A stretch of DNA of 64,000 bases from NCBI GenBank assembly GCA_902805615.1, contig CADCTQ010000001.1, positions 1-64,000 of the forward strand. Direction: 5' to 3'. Below the pieces are notes generated by a model that saw only the letters and a program-made list of their open reading frames with translations, ran no database searches and had not been told where the DNA came from. This DNA is from an uncultured Cytophagales bacterium (GTDB taxonomy: Bacteria; Bacteroidota; Bacteroidia; Cytophagales; 172606-1). Every line of letters starts with the position of its first letter. Within the stretch, counting starts at the first letter, position 1. Below, piece after piece: positions 1-8,650 of this stretch. The translations under genes were made by a program, and so were the position numbers.

Positions 1-8
1 AATGGGTA

Positions 9-47
9 TCTTGGACCTCAAATCAAGCTCTGGTTTGAGGTCCAAGA
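9..47. repeat. Perfect 14-bp inverted repeat (hairpin), possible terminator
   Basis: TCTTGGACCTCAAA-N11-TTTGAGGTCCAAGA; TTTTTT lies 3' on the + strand but about 12 nt after the stem, so terminator function is uncertain. Confidence 0.6.
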
Positions 48-84
48 CACCCGCTGCCTTTTTTAGTTAGGGGCAATGCCTGAT

Positions 85-1677
85 TCATACAGTTGGCGTG
101 AACCTTCCTATAACAATCGCCTTTGTCTCGAGGACTATCCGTTCGAAGTTAAGCTGTGCATCAGGAAGGGTGCCAATGGTTGGAATAGCCCTACTACCAT
201 AGCCATGCTTGGCAAAGTGAATATTGAAGGTAGGACTCTCCGTTTCCACAGTAGTTCCCATAAACTGCCCTACTTCCAGTTGAAGCAACTCCTGGGGGTG
301 AACCAGGCTACGCTCCTGGAGGGAATAAGACACGGAAGAACCTTGCGTGCCCGAATGCGACCTTCCGTTCAATCCCCAATCAAAAGACTCCGGTCTGCTG
401 TCCGATCTGCCTTCGCTGCGCACCAGTTGCTCCTTGCGGCCGAAGAGCCGGCTCACGTATTCAGCAGTGGGCAGGGAAGCTACCCGGCCGAAGAATTGGT
501 TGTTGAGGTTAGAAGTAATGGCTTCCGATTCGTTCTGACCGTACTCTTTTTTCATTTGCGAAAAGTCCTGAGTCATGTAAATGGTAGCGACTTTGTTGGA
601 ACGCGCCGTGGCGGGGAGTTGGTCCAGTTTGGGGATAAACAAAGTCGGCCCTTCGTCCAGCAGGATGAAACTGTGCCGCTTTCCCTGCTGGTTCATCTGC
701 TTGGTGGCAACGGCTACCAGGCAGGCAATCACCGGGGCGAAGGTATCCGAAAGCGTAGGGCTGCTGCCGATGCAGAGAATTTTTGGCGAAACAGGGTGAT
801 TGATATTCAGATCAAATTCATCCCCCGAAAGCACGTAGCAAATCTCCGGACTATTGATACGGGCCAGGGCTACCTGCAAACTGGAAATCATGCCGGCTAT
901 CTGGCTTGAAGCCTTAAGATCAACGGCAGTGACAATGCTGCGGATCATGGAGGCGCATTCATAGTCCTGCCGGAGCAACTCCAGTAACGCTTCGTGATCC
1001 TCTCCCACCAGTAGGTTTACTACGTGGGGCAGGGTACAGTAGGTGGGATGGTGTTTCCTTAAATACCAGATGGTAGCCGTGAGCAGCGCCTGGGCGGAGC
1101 GTATCCAGAAGTCGGGCTTTTGAACAGACTCGGGAATCAGGTTATTGATGATGGCCAGGGCGGATTCGGAAGCATGGGCAGCAGAGGGAATGTAGCGGGG
1201 ATTAAGCGGATTAACCCGGTGCGTCTTTTCCAGGTCTTCAAAGTTCACCACCCAGAAACCTACCCTGCTACTCGTGCCGGCGTACTGCGCATACGCAAAG
1301 TTGGTAAGGGTAGGGAACTTGAAGTCATAGATGATGCCGCAGTACCCCTTCTGCGCCGCCTGGGCAATGATGGGTTCGGCTACCGAATAGCTCTTGCCGG
1401 AGCCGGCTCCTCCCACCACCAGAATGCCCCGGAAAGGGTTGGTAATGTTGACCCAGCTACCATCTTTTCCCTTCAGGTGAAAGGAGTACTCGTTTTCCTG
1501 CTTCCGCCGGTCGTTCCTGATCGGGCTCTCCCGACCGGGCCCGGACCGCAACCGCTTTCCCAGCGGGTAGCCGCTCAATAATGTTCCTGAAAGGGAGATG
1601 GGATAAACCGCCTGGTAATACGGGTTGCTGTCAACCGTGTAGAGCAGAAAGGCACTTGATGCGTAAAGCAGCAGCAA
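85..1677 (-). CDS. TraG/VirD4-type conjugative coupling ATPase, N-terminally truncated or degraded
   Basis: Walker A GGAGSGKSY, LLDEGPTLFIPKLDQLPATARSNKVATIYMTQDFSQM typical of Bacteroidota conjugation coupling proteins; in-frame stop shortly upstream of the first TM segment. Confidence 0.8.
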   Translation of the reverse strand: MLLLYASSAFLLYTVDSNPYYQAVYPISLSGTLLSGYPLGKRLRSGPGRESPIRNDRRKQENEYSFHLKGKDGSWVNITNPFRGILVVGGAGSGKSYSVAEPIIAQAAQKGYCGIIYDFKFPTLTNFAYAQYAGTSSRVGFWVVNFEDLEKTHRVNPLNPRYIPSAAHASESALAIINNLIPESVQKPDFWIRSAQALLTATIWYLRKHHPTYCTLPHVVNLLVGEDHEALLELLRQDYECASMIRSIVTAVDLKASSQIAGMISSLQVALARINSPEICYVLSGDEFDLNINHPVSPKILCIGSSPTLSDTFAPVIACLVAVATKQMNQQGKRHSFILLDEGPTLFIPKLDQLPATARSNKVATIYMTQDFSQMKKEYGQNESEAITSNLNNQFFGRVASLPTAEYVSRLFGRKEQLVRSEGRSDSRPESFDWGLNGRSHSGTQGSSVSYSLQERSLVHPQELLQLEVGQFMGTTVETESPTFNIHFAKHGYGSRAIPTIGTLPDAQLNFERIVLETKAIVIGRFTPTV

Positions 1678-2066
1678 GCCAATAGCGGCCAGCCACCAGC
1701 CGAAAAGAAACCGGTAGCCCCTTGCACCGGTAGCCAGCTATAGGCAACTGGTCGCTACCCTGGACAGAAGCACCTGCCGCTTTTGACAGGGACTTGCTTT
1801 GGTTGTGTAAAAAGCGTTCTATAGGAGCGAAGTACCTGCTGCGGCGGATGGCAAAGCGGGCAGCTACCAGGATCGCGAACAAAGACGCCCGCTTGGAAGC
1901 AGATGCAACTCCTGCCGCTGTTGAATCTTCTGACGTCCAAGTTTCGCCAACGCACTGATCGATACTTCTTTTAGGTAGAGGCAAAGACCAGACTGAATTT
2001 TTGATCGTACCCGCAAGTTTCCAGCACAGTTGGCATTTATAAGAGTAGCGACGCAATGGTTTACGT

Positions 2067-2651
2067 TTGGAACTGCCACAACTGATACGGGAGCTACAGG
2101 AAGGTAGCCAGGAAGCGTTTCGGCAGTTGGTCGAAACGTACCAGGGCCGCGTGTACAACACGGTGCTGTCCATCGTGCAGCACCCGGAAGATGCCGAGGA
2201 CGTAGCGCAGGAGGTATTCGTGCAGGTGTACCAATCCATCGGCAGCTTTGGCGGGGAGATGAAGCTGACTGCTTGGATTTACCGGATTGCCACTACCAAA
2301 GCCTTGCAGGCGTACCGGAAGCGCCGGGCCCGCAAGCGTTTCGCGTTCCTGACGAGCCTGTTCGGCTCCGGGAAGGACGACGCCTACGACGACCGGCTGC
2401 ACCCGGCCGACTTCGAGCATCCGGGCGTCAAGCTGGAACAACAGGAACGCGCCAAGGTATTGTTCAACGCCCTCAGCCGCCTACCCGAGCAGCAAAAAGT
2501 GGCTTTCACGCTGCACCGCCTCGAAGGGCTGAGCTACCAGGAGATTGCCGAGGTGATGCAAACGTCGCTGCCGGCCGTAGAATCGCTCTTGCACCGGGCC
2601 AAACAGAATTTGCGCAAAGGGTTGGCCCGGTATTACCGGGAAGACCCCTGA
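2067..2651 (+). CDS. RNA polymerase ECF sigma factor (sigma-70 family)
   Basis: YNTVLSIVQHPEDAEDVAQEVFVQVYQ region 2 and LEGLSYQEIAEVMQTSLPAVESLLHRAKQNLRKGL region 4; starts at TTG, in-frame stop TAG at 2046. Confidence 0.88.
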   Translation: MELPQLIRELQEGSQEAFRQLVETYQGRVYNTVLSIVQHPEDAEDVAQEVFVQVYQSIGSFGGEMKLTAWIYRIATTKALQAYRKRRARKRFAFLTSLFGSGKDDAYDDRLHPADFEHPGVKLEQQERAKVLFNALSRLPEQQKVAFTLHRLEGLSYQEIAEVMQTSLPAVESLLHRAKQNLRKGLARYYREDP

Positions 2652-2670
2652 ACCTAAATGAACCTACTGC

Positions 2671-2985
2671 ATGCCACCAAACGAACACTTCGACAAGGAA
2701 ACGGACCGGACGCTCCGCGCCCTCGACGGCCTCGAACGTGCCGAGCCCCAACCGTTTTTCTTTACCCGGGTACAGGTCCGGCTGGCGCAACGCCAGGCCG
2801 CTGGGCTCCCGGCCTTCCGCCCGGCGATGCTGGTTGCTTCGCTGGGAGTGGTCCTGCTGCTCAACGTGTCGGCCGTGGCGGTCTGCCAGTACCGGCTTAC
2901 AGCGCAGGAGCAAGCGCAGGCCGCCGAGAGCTTTGCCGACGAATGGGGTACTGACCCCGCCACGCTAGATTGGGAACAGCCATGA
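2671..2985 (+). CDS. Putative single-TM anti-sigma-like protein
   Basis: 104 aa, one TM segment (AMLVASLGVVLLLNVSAVAV), directly downstream of the sigma factor and overlapping the next gene. Confidence 0.6.
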   Translation: MPPNEHFDKETDRTLRALDGLERAEPQPFFFTRVQVRLAQRQAAGLPAFRPAMLVASLGVVLLLNVSAVAVCQYRLTAQEQAQAAESFADEWGTDPATLDWEQP

Positions 2986-3473
2986 ACGACAAACAGAAAC
3001 TGTACTGGCTCTGGGCCGCCATCGGCCTGCTGCTCTGCCTGAACCTGGGAACGCTTGGCTGGGTGGTACTTAAAACGCAACAACCCCGGCGCCCCAACGC
3101 GCCAAACGCTGATGCCTACCTGGCCCGGAGGCTTGGGTTCACCCCCGGGCAACGCAGCCGCTACCAGCAATACCGACGCGAGTTGCGGACGGCACTGCAA
3201 CCCCACGAAGACAGCCTCCGCTCCCTACGCCAGGAACTCTTCGGGCGGCTTAGCCAGCCGGCCGTTTCCGAAACTTACGTCGATGCCCTGGTGCAGCGCA
3301 TTGAACGCCAGCATGGTCAAATCACCCAACTACAGTTCCGGCACTGGCAGCAGGTGCGATCCCTCTGCACCCCCGGGCAACGGCCTCAGTTTGACCGGTG
3401 GATGGATCGCCTGGTTAAAACGATGAATCGCCCCCGACAGCCGGGCCGTCGGGAACGGCGGAATCAGTTTTAA
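2982..3473 (+). CDS. Spy/CpxP-like periplasmic (heavy-metal sensor type) protein, membrane anchored
   Basis: N-terminal TM followed by LGFTPGQRSRYQQYRRELRTALQPHEDSLRSLRQELF; operonic with the sigma factor. Confidence 0.65.
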   Translation: MNDKQKLYWLWAAIGLLLCLNLGTLGWVVLKTQQPRRPNAPNADAYLARRLGFTPGQRSRYQQYRRELRTALQPHEDSLRSLRQELFGRLSQPAVSETYVDALVQRIERQHGQITQLQFRHWQQVRSLCTPGQRPQFDRWMDRLVKTMNRPRQPGRRERRNQF

Positions 3474-3599
3474 GAATAGTGGAAAAAAAATCTGGCCTGC
3501 CCCGCAGGTTTTTCGCCGCAACCGCATTCTTATGCTTGCGGCCATCCACCGGGATGCGCCACCCATTTCTGACAACCCGTACACTAAACAACACACACC

Positions 3600-4019
3600 A
3601 TGAAAAACACACTGATGTTAACCCTCTGTCTTTCCGTTTTTACGGTTGCAGGAGCCTCTGCGCAAACGACTTCTCCCGAAAAACCCATCAAGCAACGATG
3701 GGAGCAACGGGCAGCCGTGACCCCCGAAGAGCGGGCCGAACGCCAGACCCGGCGCCTGACCAAACACCTTGCGCTCACGCCGGACCAGCAATACACCGTG
3801 GCCTCGATCAACCTCAAATACGCCAAACAGGTGCAAACGCTGGTGCGCGACCGGGAGCGGAGCCCCGAACGGCGAAAGCAACTGGGCGACTTGAGGCGAA
3901 ATAAGGAAAGTGAACTCAAGCAAGTGTTCAGTGTCGAACAGTACAAGCAGTACGTTGCCCTGCGCGAAGAGAACCGTGCCAGGAAGCAACACGCGCGGGG
4001 GCGGCGGGGCAACTCGTAG
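3600..4019 (+). CDS. Secreted Spy/CpxP-like protein
   Basis: Signal peptide MKNTLMLTLCLSVFTVAGASAQ; TPEERAERQTRRLTKHLALTPDQQYTVASINLKYAKQ. Confidence 0.65.
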   Translation: MKNTLMLTLCLSVFTVAGASAQTTSPEKPIKQRWEQRAAVTPEERAERQTRRLTKHLALTPDQQYTVASINLKYAKQVQTLVRDRERSPERRKQLGDLRRNKESELKQVFSVEQYKQYVALREENRARKQHARGRRGNS

Positions 4020-4174
4020 TCCAGTCTTTCTCCTGCCAAAAGTCCAGTCCGTAAGCCCCTCCGCCGGAATAAGTGCTGAACCCGCTCAGTGGTAGCGCTG
4101 CTTTTATGCGCCTCAAGGGCTTGCCACTCGGCCAAGCCAACCCATCCCTTGCTATTGGGCGCAGCAAGCTCCTC

Positions 4175-4990
4175 TTACTCCGGCGTGTTTTCCCTAAAGT
4201 CCAGGTTGTGGGTGACAAACAACGTCAGGGCGTGGTTGTTCTCCACGTCGCGGCCGTTGGCTTTCTGGATGGCCTGGTTCATGTAGCCCAGTTGTACGTT
4301 CAAGCCCTTGTTGAGCCAGTAGCCCAGCGTAGCGCCCAGGCGGTTCTGGTCGAAGAGGTTGTAGCCGATGTTGCGGCCGAAGTTGACGAAAATCTCGTCG
4401 TAGGCCGTAACGAACCACTTTTGCGGACGGTCTGCGGCGGTCGGAAACGGCACCGTGAGCAGGAAGCGGTAGCGCATCCGGTTCTGCCACTCGTAGCCGT
4501 CCCGGATGCTGCGCAAGCCGGTAGCCGGGTCCGCGGCCGTCCAGTTTTGCAGGAACCGCTGCTCCAAACGGAAGCGGTGCGCAAAGCTTACCTTCCCGCT
4601 GCTGTGCAACAGCGTGACCTGTTGCCAGGGCCGGTGTTCGTAGCGGGGCCGGTCCAGGGGCAGGGGTTGTTTGCCGTAGGGGTAGGTCCATAAGTAGGCG
4701 TAGCCCGCGCTGAAGATCACGTTGGGGTTAAGGTGATAGTTGAGCCCGGCCCGGGGCAACACCTGCTGCCATTCCCCCAGGAAGTCGGCCCGCCGCAGTT
4801 GCACCTCGCCCCAGAGGCTCCAGCGGTCCGACAGGCGAAACGTGCCGAAGTAGGCTCCCCAGGCCAGCCACTGGTTGGCTACGTTCTTTTCGTTCTGAGC
4901 CACCAGACGGCTGGGAGTAGCAGCCAGCAGCCCGAGCAGGAGGGCACTGCTGAGTCGCCGGGGCACACGAAGAAAAAATTTGCTTGGCAT
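4175..4990 (-). CDS. DUF2490 family outer-membrane protein
   Basis: NQWLAWGAYFGTFRLSDRWSLWGEVQLRRADFLGEWQQVLPRAGLNYHLNPNVIFSAGYAYLWTYPYG pattern; signal peptide. Confidence 0.75.
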   Translation of the reverse strand: MPSKFFLRVPRRLSSALLLGLLAATPSRLVAQNEKNVANQWLAWGAYFGTFRLSDRWSLWGEVQLRRADFLGEWQQVLPRAGLNYHLNPNVIFSAGYAYLWTYPYGKQPLPLDRPRYEHRPWQQVTLLHSSGKVSFAHRFRLEQRFLQNWTAADPATGLRSIRDGYEWQNRMRYRFLLTVPFPTAADRPQKWFVTAYDEIFVNFGRNIGYNLFDQNRLGATLGYWLNKGLNVQLGYMNQAIQKANGRDVENNHALTLFVTHNLDFRENTPE

Positions 4991-5118
4991 AGCGGGGAAA
5001 TGTGGTGAATCTCCTGGAAACGGTGCAATGCTAAGCAAACTCCGCTACATCTGCCCGTGCCGGCGAGCTGTCAGCACCGCTGAGTAAACCCGCTTGTTCC
5101 ACACCCACTGCCTGGAAA

Positions 5119-6381
5119 TTATATTTTTTCCGCTTTTTTCCAGACCGCTTCGTCGTACGTGATGCCCAGCCCCACCCCGGCGGGTATGGCCAGTTTGCCA
5201 TCGTTGACCAGGATGTGAGGGGTGTACCAGGCCGGTTGTTTGCCCGCCCGGGCCGGATACTCCTGGAAGCCTTCCAGGTTGGGCAACACCGAAGCCAGGT
5301 GCAGGAAAGGCGCCTCCAGCGGGTCGGCTTTGGGGCTGTGCGGCGCAATGCCCAAGCTGGCTTTGGCCGCCAGTTGCGCCACCCGGTAGCCCCGGATGAT
5401 GCCGCCGTTGTAGTACAGGTCGGGCTGGACCACGTCGTAGACGCGGTGCTGAATAATATCTTTGAACCGAAATACACTTGAATCCTGTTCGCCGCCGGCC
5501 ACCTTCACTTTTTGGAGGGCCGCGGCCACCTGGCGATTGGCTTCGTAATCCTCCCAGGGGCAGGGTTCCTCAAAAATGGCCACCTCGTGGGCTTCCAGGA
5601 ACTGCCCCACCGCAATGCCTTCCTCCACAGAGTAGGAACTGTTGGCGTCGGCGTAAATGGTGATTTCGTTGCCCAGCACGTTGCGCAGTTGCGGCAACAG
5701 GGCCCGGGTCCGTTTCTCGTCTTCGGGCGTATTGCGCATCCGGCCGCCCACTTTGATCTTCACCGCTTTCGCACCGGTTTCGGCGAGTTTCTGCGCCAGG
5801 TCTCCGGCCTCCTGCTCAGGCGTGGTTTCCCGGGTGAGGCTCGACAGGTACACGGGCACCTCCGTCCGCACCGGCTTGCCCAGCAGGGCGTGTACCGGCT
5901 TTGCGGCCGTCTTGCCCAGCAAATCCCAGAGGGCGACTTCCACGTGGCCGACGCAGTTCCAGAAGGGCATGCCGGCGTACTTGTAGTGGCTCTTCACGCG
6001 GTACACCTCGTCCACCAGGAATTCCAGGTCCCGGGCGTCCTTTCCGGTGAAAAATGGCACCATCATCCCGTTGAGCATCGAATGGAGGTTCTCCATCCGG
6101 TCGTTGGCCTGGGTAATGCCGGTCAGGCCATCTTTAGACGTTACCCGCACGAACAGTTCTCCCTCCGCCCGGAGGATGTCTACGGCGGAGATGATTACCG
6201 GCGATTTGACCTGCCCGTGCAGGTTGAACAGGCCCGGCGTATCGGCCAGAGCCGTATGGTTATTCATCTTCGGAAAATCCGGCGCGGCAATGGCGTCCAG
6301 GCCCACGGAAAGGCCGGCGGCTGCCAGGGAGGATTTTTTGAGGAAGTTGCGCCGGGAGCCGGCGGAATCGGTGGGTTGCAT
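5119..6381 (-). CDS. Mandelate racemase/muconate lactonizing enzyme (enolase superfamily) with Tat-like signal
   Basis: SRRNFLKKSSLAAAGL twin-arginine-like leader; KIKVGG, YADANSSYS, FEEPCPWEDYEAN, GEQDSS motifs. Confidence 0.88.
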   Translation of the reverse strand: MQPTDSAGSRRNFLKKSSLAAAGLSVGLDAIAAPDFPKMNNHTALADTPGLFNLHGQVKSPVIISAVDILRAEGELFVRVTSKDGLTGITQANDRMENLHSMLNGMMVPFFTGKDARDLEFLVDEVYRVKSHYKYAGMPFWNCVGHVEVALWDLLGKTAAKPVHALLGKPVRTEVPVYLSSLTRETTPEQEAGDLAQKLAETGAKAVKIKVGGRMRNTPEDEKRTRALLPQLRNVLGNEITIYADANSSYSVEEGIAVGQFLEAHEVAIFEEPCPWEDYEANRQVAAALQKVKVAGGEQDSSVFRFKDIIQHRVYDVVQPDLYYNGGIIRGYRVAQLAAKASLGIAPHSPKADPLEAPFLHLASVLPNLEGFQEYPARAGKQPAWYTPHILVNDGKLAIPAGVGLGITYDEAVWKKAEKI

Positions 6382-6467
6382 GGGCGTAAAGGCGTGAGGG
6401 TTGGCGGGGGAAAGCAGGTACAAACCGGACGGATTAAAAGCGGGCCCCGGCTCCGCAGATGTGGGTG

Positions 6468-7413
6468 CTACTCCCCCGTTTGCCGTACCTGCCACAGCCG
6501 CACGGTGCCGTCTTCGTGGGCGGTGACCAGTTGCCTGCCGTCGCGGCTGAAGTGCAGGTATTCGGAGCGGAACACGGGCTTTTTAGTTACCAACGTGATC
6601 GCTTCTTTTTGCGGATCGGCCGGAATCCGGTACACGTAGATAAAGCCGTTGGTGACGGTTTTCGCCTCGTAGCCCCCGCCCTGCCGGCCCCCGGCCAGCA
6701 GGTACTTGCCGTCGGGTGAAAACTCCACGGCCTCCATGCCCTTGGGGTGTTTGAAATGGGCCAGTTGCTTCCCGGTGGCAAAGTCCCACACCCGCACCGA
6801 GTTGTCGCCCTTCACCGTGTCGGGGTCGGCCGACGAAGAGGCGACCAGCTTGCCATCCGGCGATGAGCAGATCGCCCTTGTTTGAAAAGCGCATGCCGTC
6901 AATGCTGCCCGTCAGTCTGATCAGCTTTACTTCCTTGCCGTCTTTGGCGTCCAGGATATGAACCGTTTTGTCTTCTCCGCCCACCGCCACGTAGCGGCCG
7001 TCGCGGGAGAACGCCACGGATTCGGTCTCTTCGTTCAGCTTTTTTGCCCATACCTCCTTGCCGGTGGCGGCTTCCCACAGGATCACGTCCCAGCCTTTTT
7101 TGGCCCCGGAGATGATGTATTTGCCGTCCGGCGAAAATTCGGCGGTCTCTACGGAGGCTATGCCGCATTCGCAATCTTCGGCGCCTTCGGAGTCGCCTAC
7201 CCGCACCCACACTTTCTCGAAGTCAATGGGAGCCGCCGCTGCGGCAGCGGTCAGGGTCGCGGGGGTTTGGGTGGTGTCCTGGCTTCCGGAAACGCTTTGG
7301 CCCTCATTCCCGCCGCAAGCCATCAGCAAAGACGCTGCGGCAAGGGCACCCATCCGGAGCAGATGAATTGGGTAGTGGTCTAATCGGGTGGATGGCATGG
7401 TTGAGAGGTTCAA
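6468..7413 (-). pseudogene. WD40-repeat lipoprotein, split by a frameshift near 6865
   Basis: N-terminal ORF 6583-7413 (SVETAEFSPDGKYIISGAKKGWDVILWEAATG) continues as WD40 in the shifted ORF ending at 6468 (SSPDGKLVASSS...VRVWDFATGKQL). Confidence 0.75.
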
Positions 7414-7425
7414 CTTTATTTTCCA

Positions 7426-8601
7426 TTATTGCTTCTGGGCCTTTTCCTGTTGTTGCAGAATTCCCTGGTGACGCCGCCGGTTGAGGTCCGATTCTTCGCC
7501 CATCCAGACCCAAAGTTTGATCAGGCCGTTCTGGTGGGCGCTGACCAGGAAACTGCCGTCCGCATTGAAGTCCACGAATTCGGCGTGGTCACCGGCCCAG
7601 GCTTTGTGCACCACCGCAATGTCGTCGTTGGCGTATTGCAATACATCGGCGAGGCGGTACACGTAAATGTACGGGTCGTGCCCGGCGTGCACGAGGTACT
7701 GCCCGTTGGGGTGCCAGGCAATCGATTCGATTTTTTTGCCGGTGTGGTTGAAGCGTTTCAGCAGCTTGCCGCTCCGCCAGTCCCACACAAACACGTTGCC
7801 CCGTACCTCGGGCGTGCTGCCCACGGCCACCACGTACTGCGCATCCGGCGAGAATACGCCGCTGGTGAAGATCATCGGGTGATTCATTTTCAGCGTCTGC
7901 ACCAGCGACCAGTCGGATACCTGGTAAATCTTGACGGCCTCCCACCCGATGGCCAGCAGGTACTGATCGTCGCCCGAAAAAACGAGCCGGTTCACCGTAT
8001 TGCCGAAATCCAGCGTCCTGACTTCCTTGCCGTCGGGCATGTTGAAAATCCGGATCATGCCTTTGGTGGTGCCGTCAGGCTGTTTCAAGAACTCCTCTCC
8101 CGTTGCCAGCAGGTTGCCTTTGTTGGCCCACGTGAGGCCATCAATGCCTTGTGAATGCTTGAGGACTTTGGCGACTTTGCCGGTTTTGGCTTCGTACACG
8201 GTCACCACGAAGTCTTCGCTGGCAGCGGCCACGTACTTGCCGTCCGCCGACCACCCGACGCGTTCCACTTCCTGCCTGGCGTACTGCCGCCAGAGTTCGG
8301 CGCCGTCGGAGGTGCGCCACATGATTACTGAATTGTCGTATTTGGTGCCGCTGACAATGTTTTTTCCGTCCGGCGAAAACTCGGCAGTTTCCACCGAACC
8401 CAGTTCCCCCAAGGCGTCGGCCACCCGCGACCATACGGGCTCCAGGCGCAACTGGTGATCCAGCGGCGGCTGGGCCTGCGTGGTTGCCACCCAGGTGAAA
8501 CCACTCAACAAACCAAGGCCGAATCGCCTGAGCTTCCCGCCCAGCCGGGCTGCGGTGGTGTTTCCCGTGGATTCAGGTGTAAGTCTCCGCGTGCTTTTCA
8601 T
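7426..8601 (-). CDS. WD40/beta-propeller repeat protein
   Basis: GSVETAEFSPDGKNIVSGTKYDNSVIMWRTSDG plus several similar repeats; paralogous to the 6468-7413 gene. Confidence 0.85.
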   Translation of the reverse strand: MKSTRRLTPESTGNTTAARLGGKLRRFGLGLLSGFTWVATTQAQPPLDHQLRLEPVWSRVADALGELGSVETAEFSPDGKNIVSGTKYDNSVIMWRTSDGAELWRQYARQEVERVGWSADGKYVAAASEDFVVTVYEAKTGKVAKVLKHSQGIDGLTWANKGNLLATGEEFLKQPDGTTKGMIRIFNMPDGKEVRTLDFGNTVNRLVFSGDDQYLLAIGWEAVKIYQVSDWSLVQTLKMNHPMIFTSGVFSPDAQYVVAVGSTPEVRGNVFVWDWRSGKLLKRFNHTGKKIESIAWHPNGQYLVHAGHDPYIYVYRLADVLQYANDDIAVVHKAWAGDHAEFVDFNADGSFLVSAHQNGLIKLWVWMGEESDLNRRRHQGILQQQEKAQKQ

Positions 8602-8650
8602 GAATAGGAAGGTAGACACAAAGTTGTTTAAAAGCCAGTTGTCCTTACGC

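Noticed and set aside
76-909. 277-aa plus-strand ORF
   Set aside because: Antisense to the TraG-like coding region.
1631-2239. 202-aa minus-strand ORF as a real gene
   Set aside because: No recognisable domain, overlaps the sigma factor and TraG; probably degraded element sequence.
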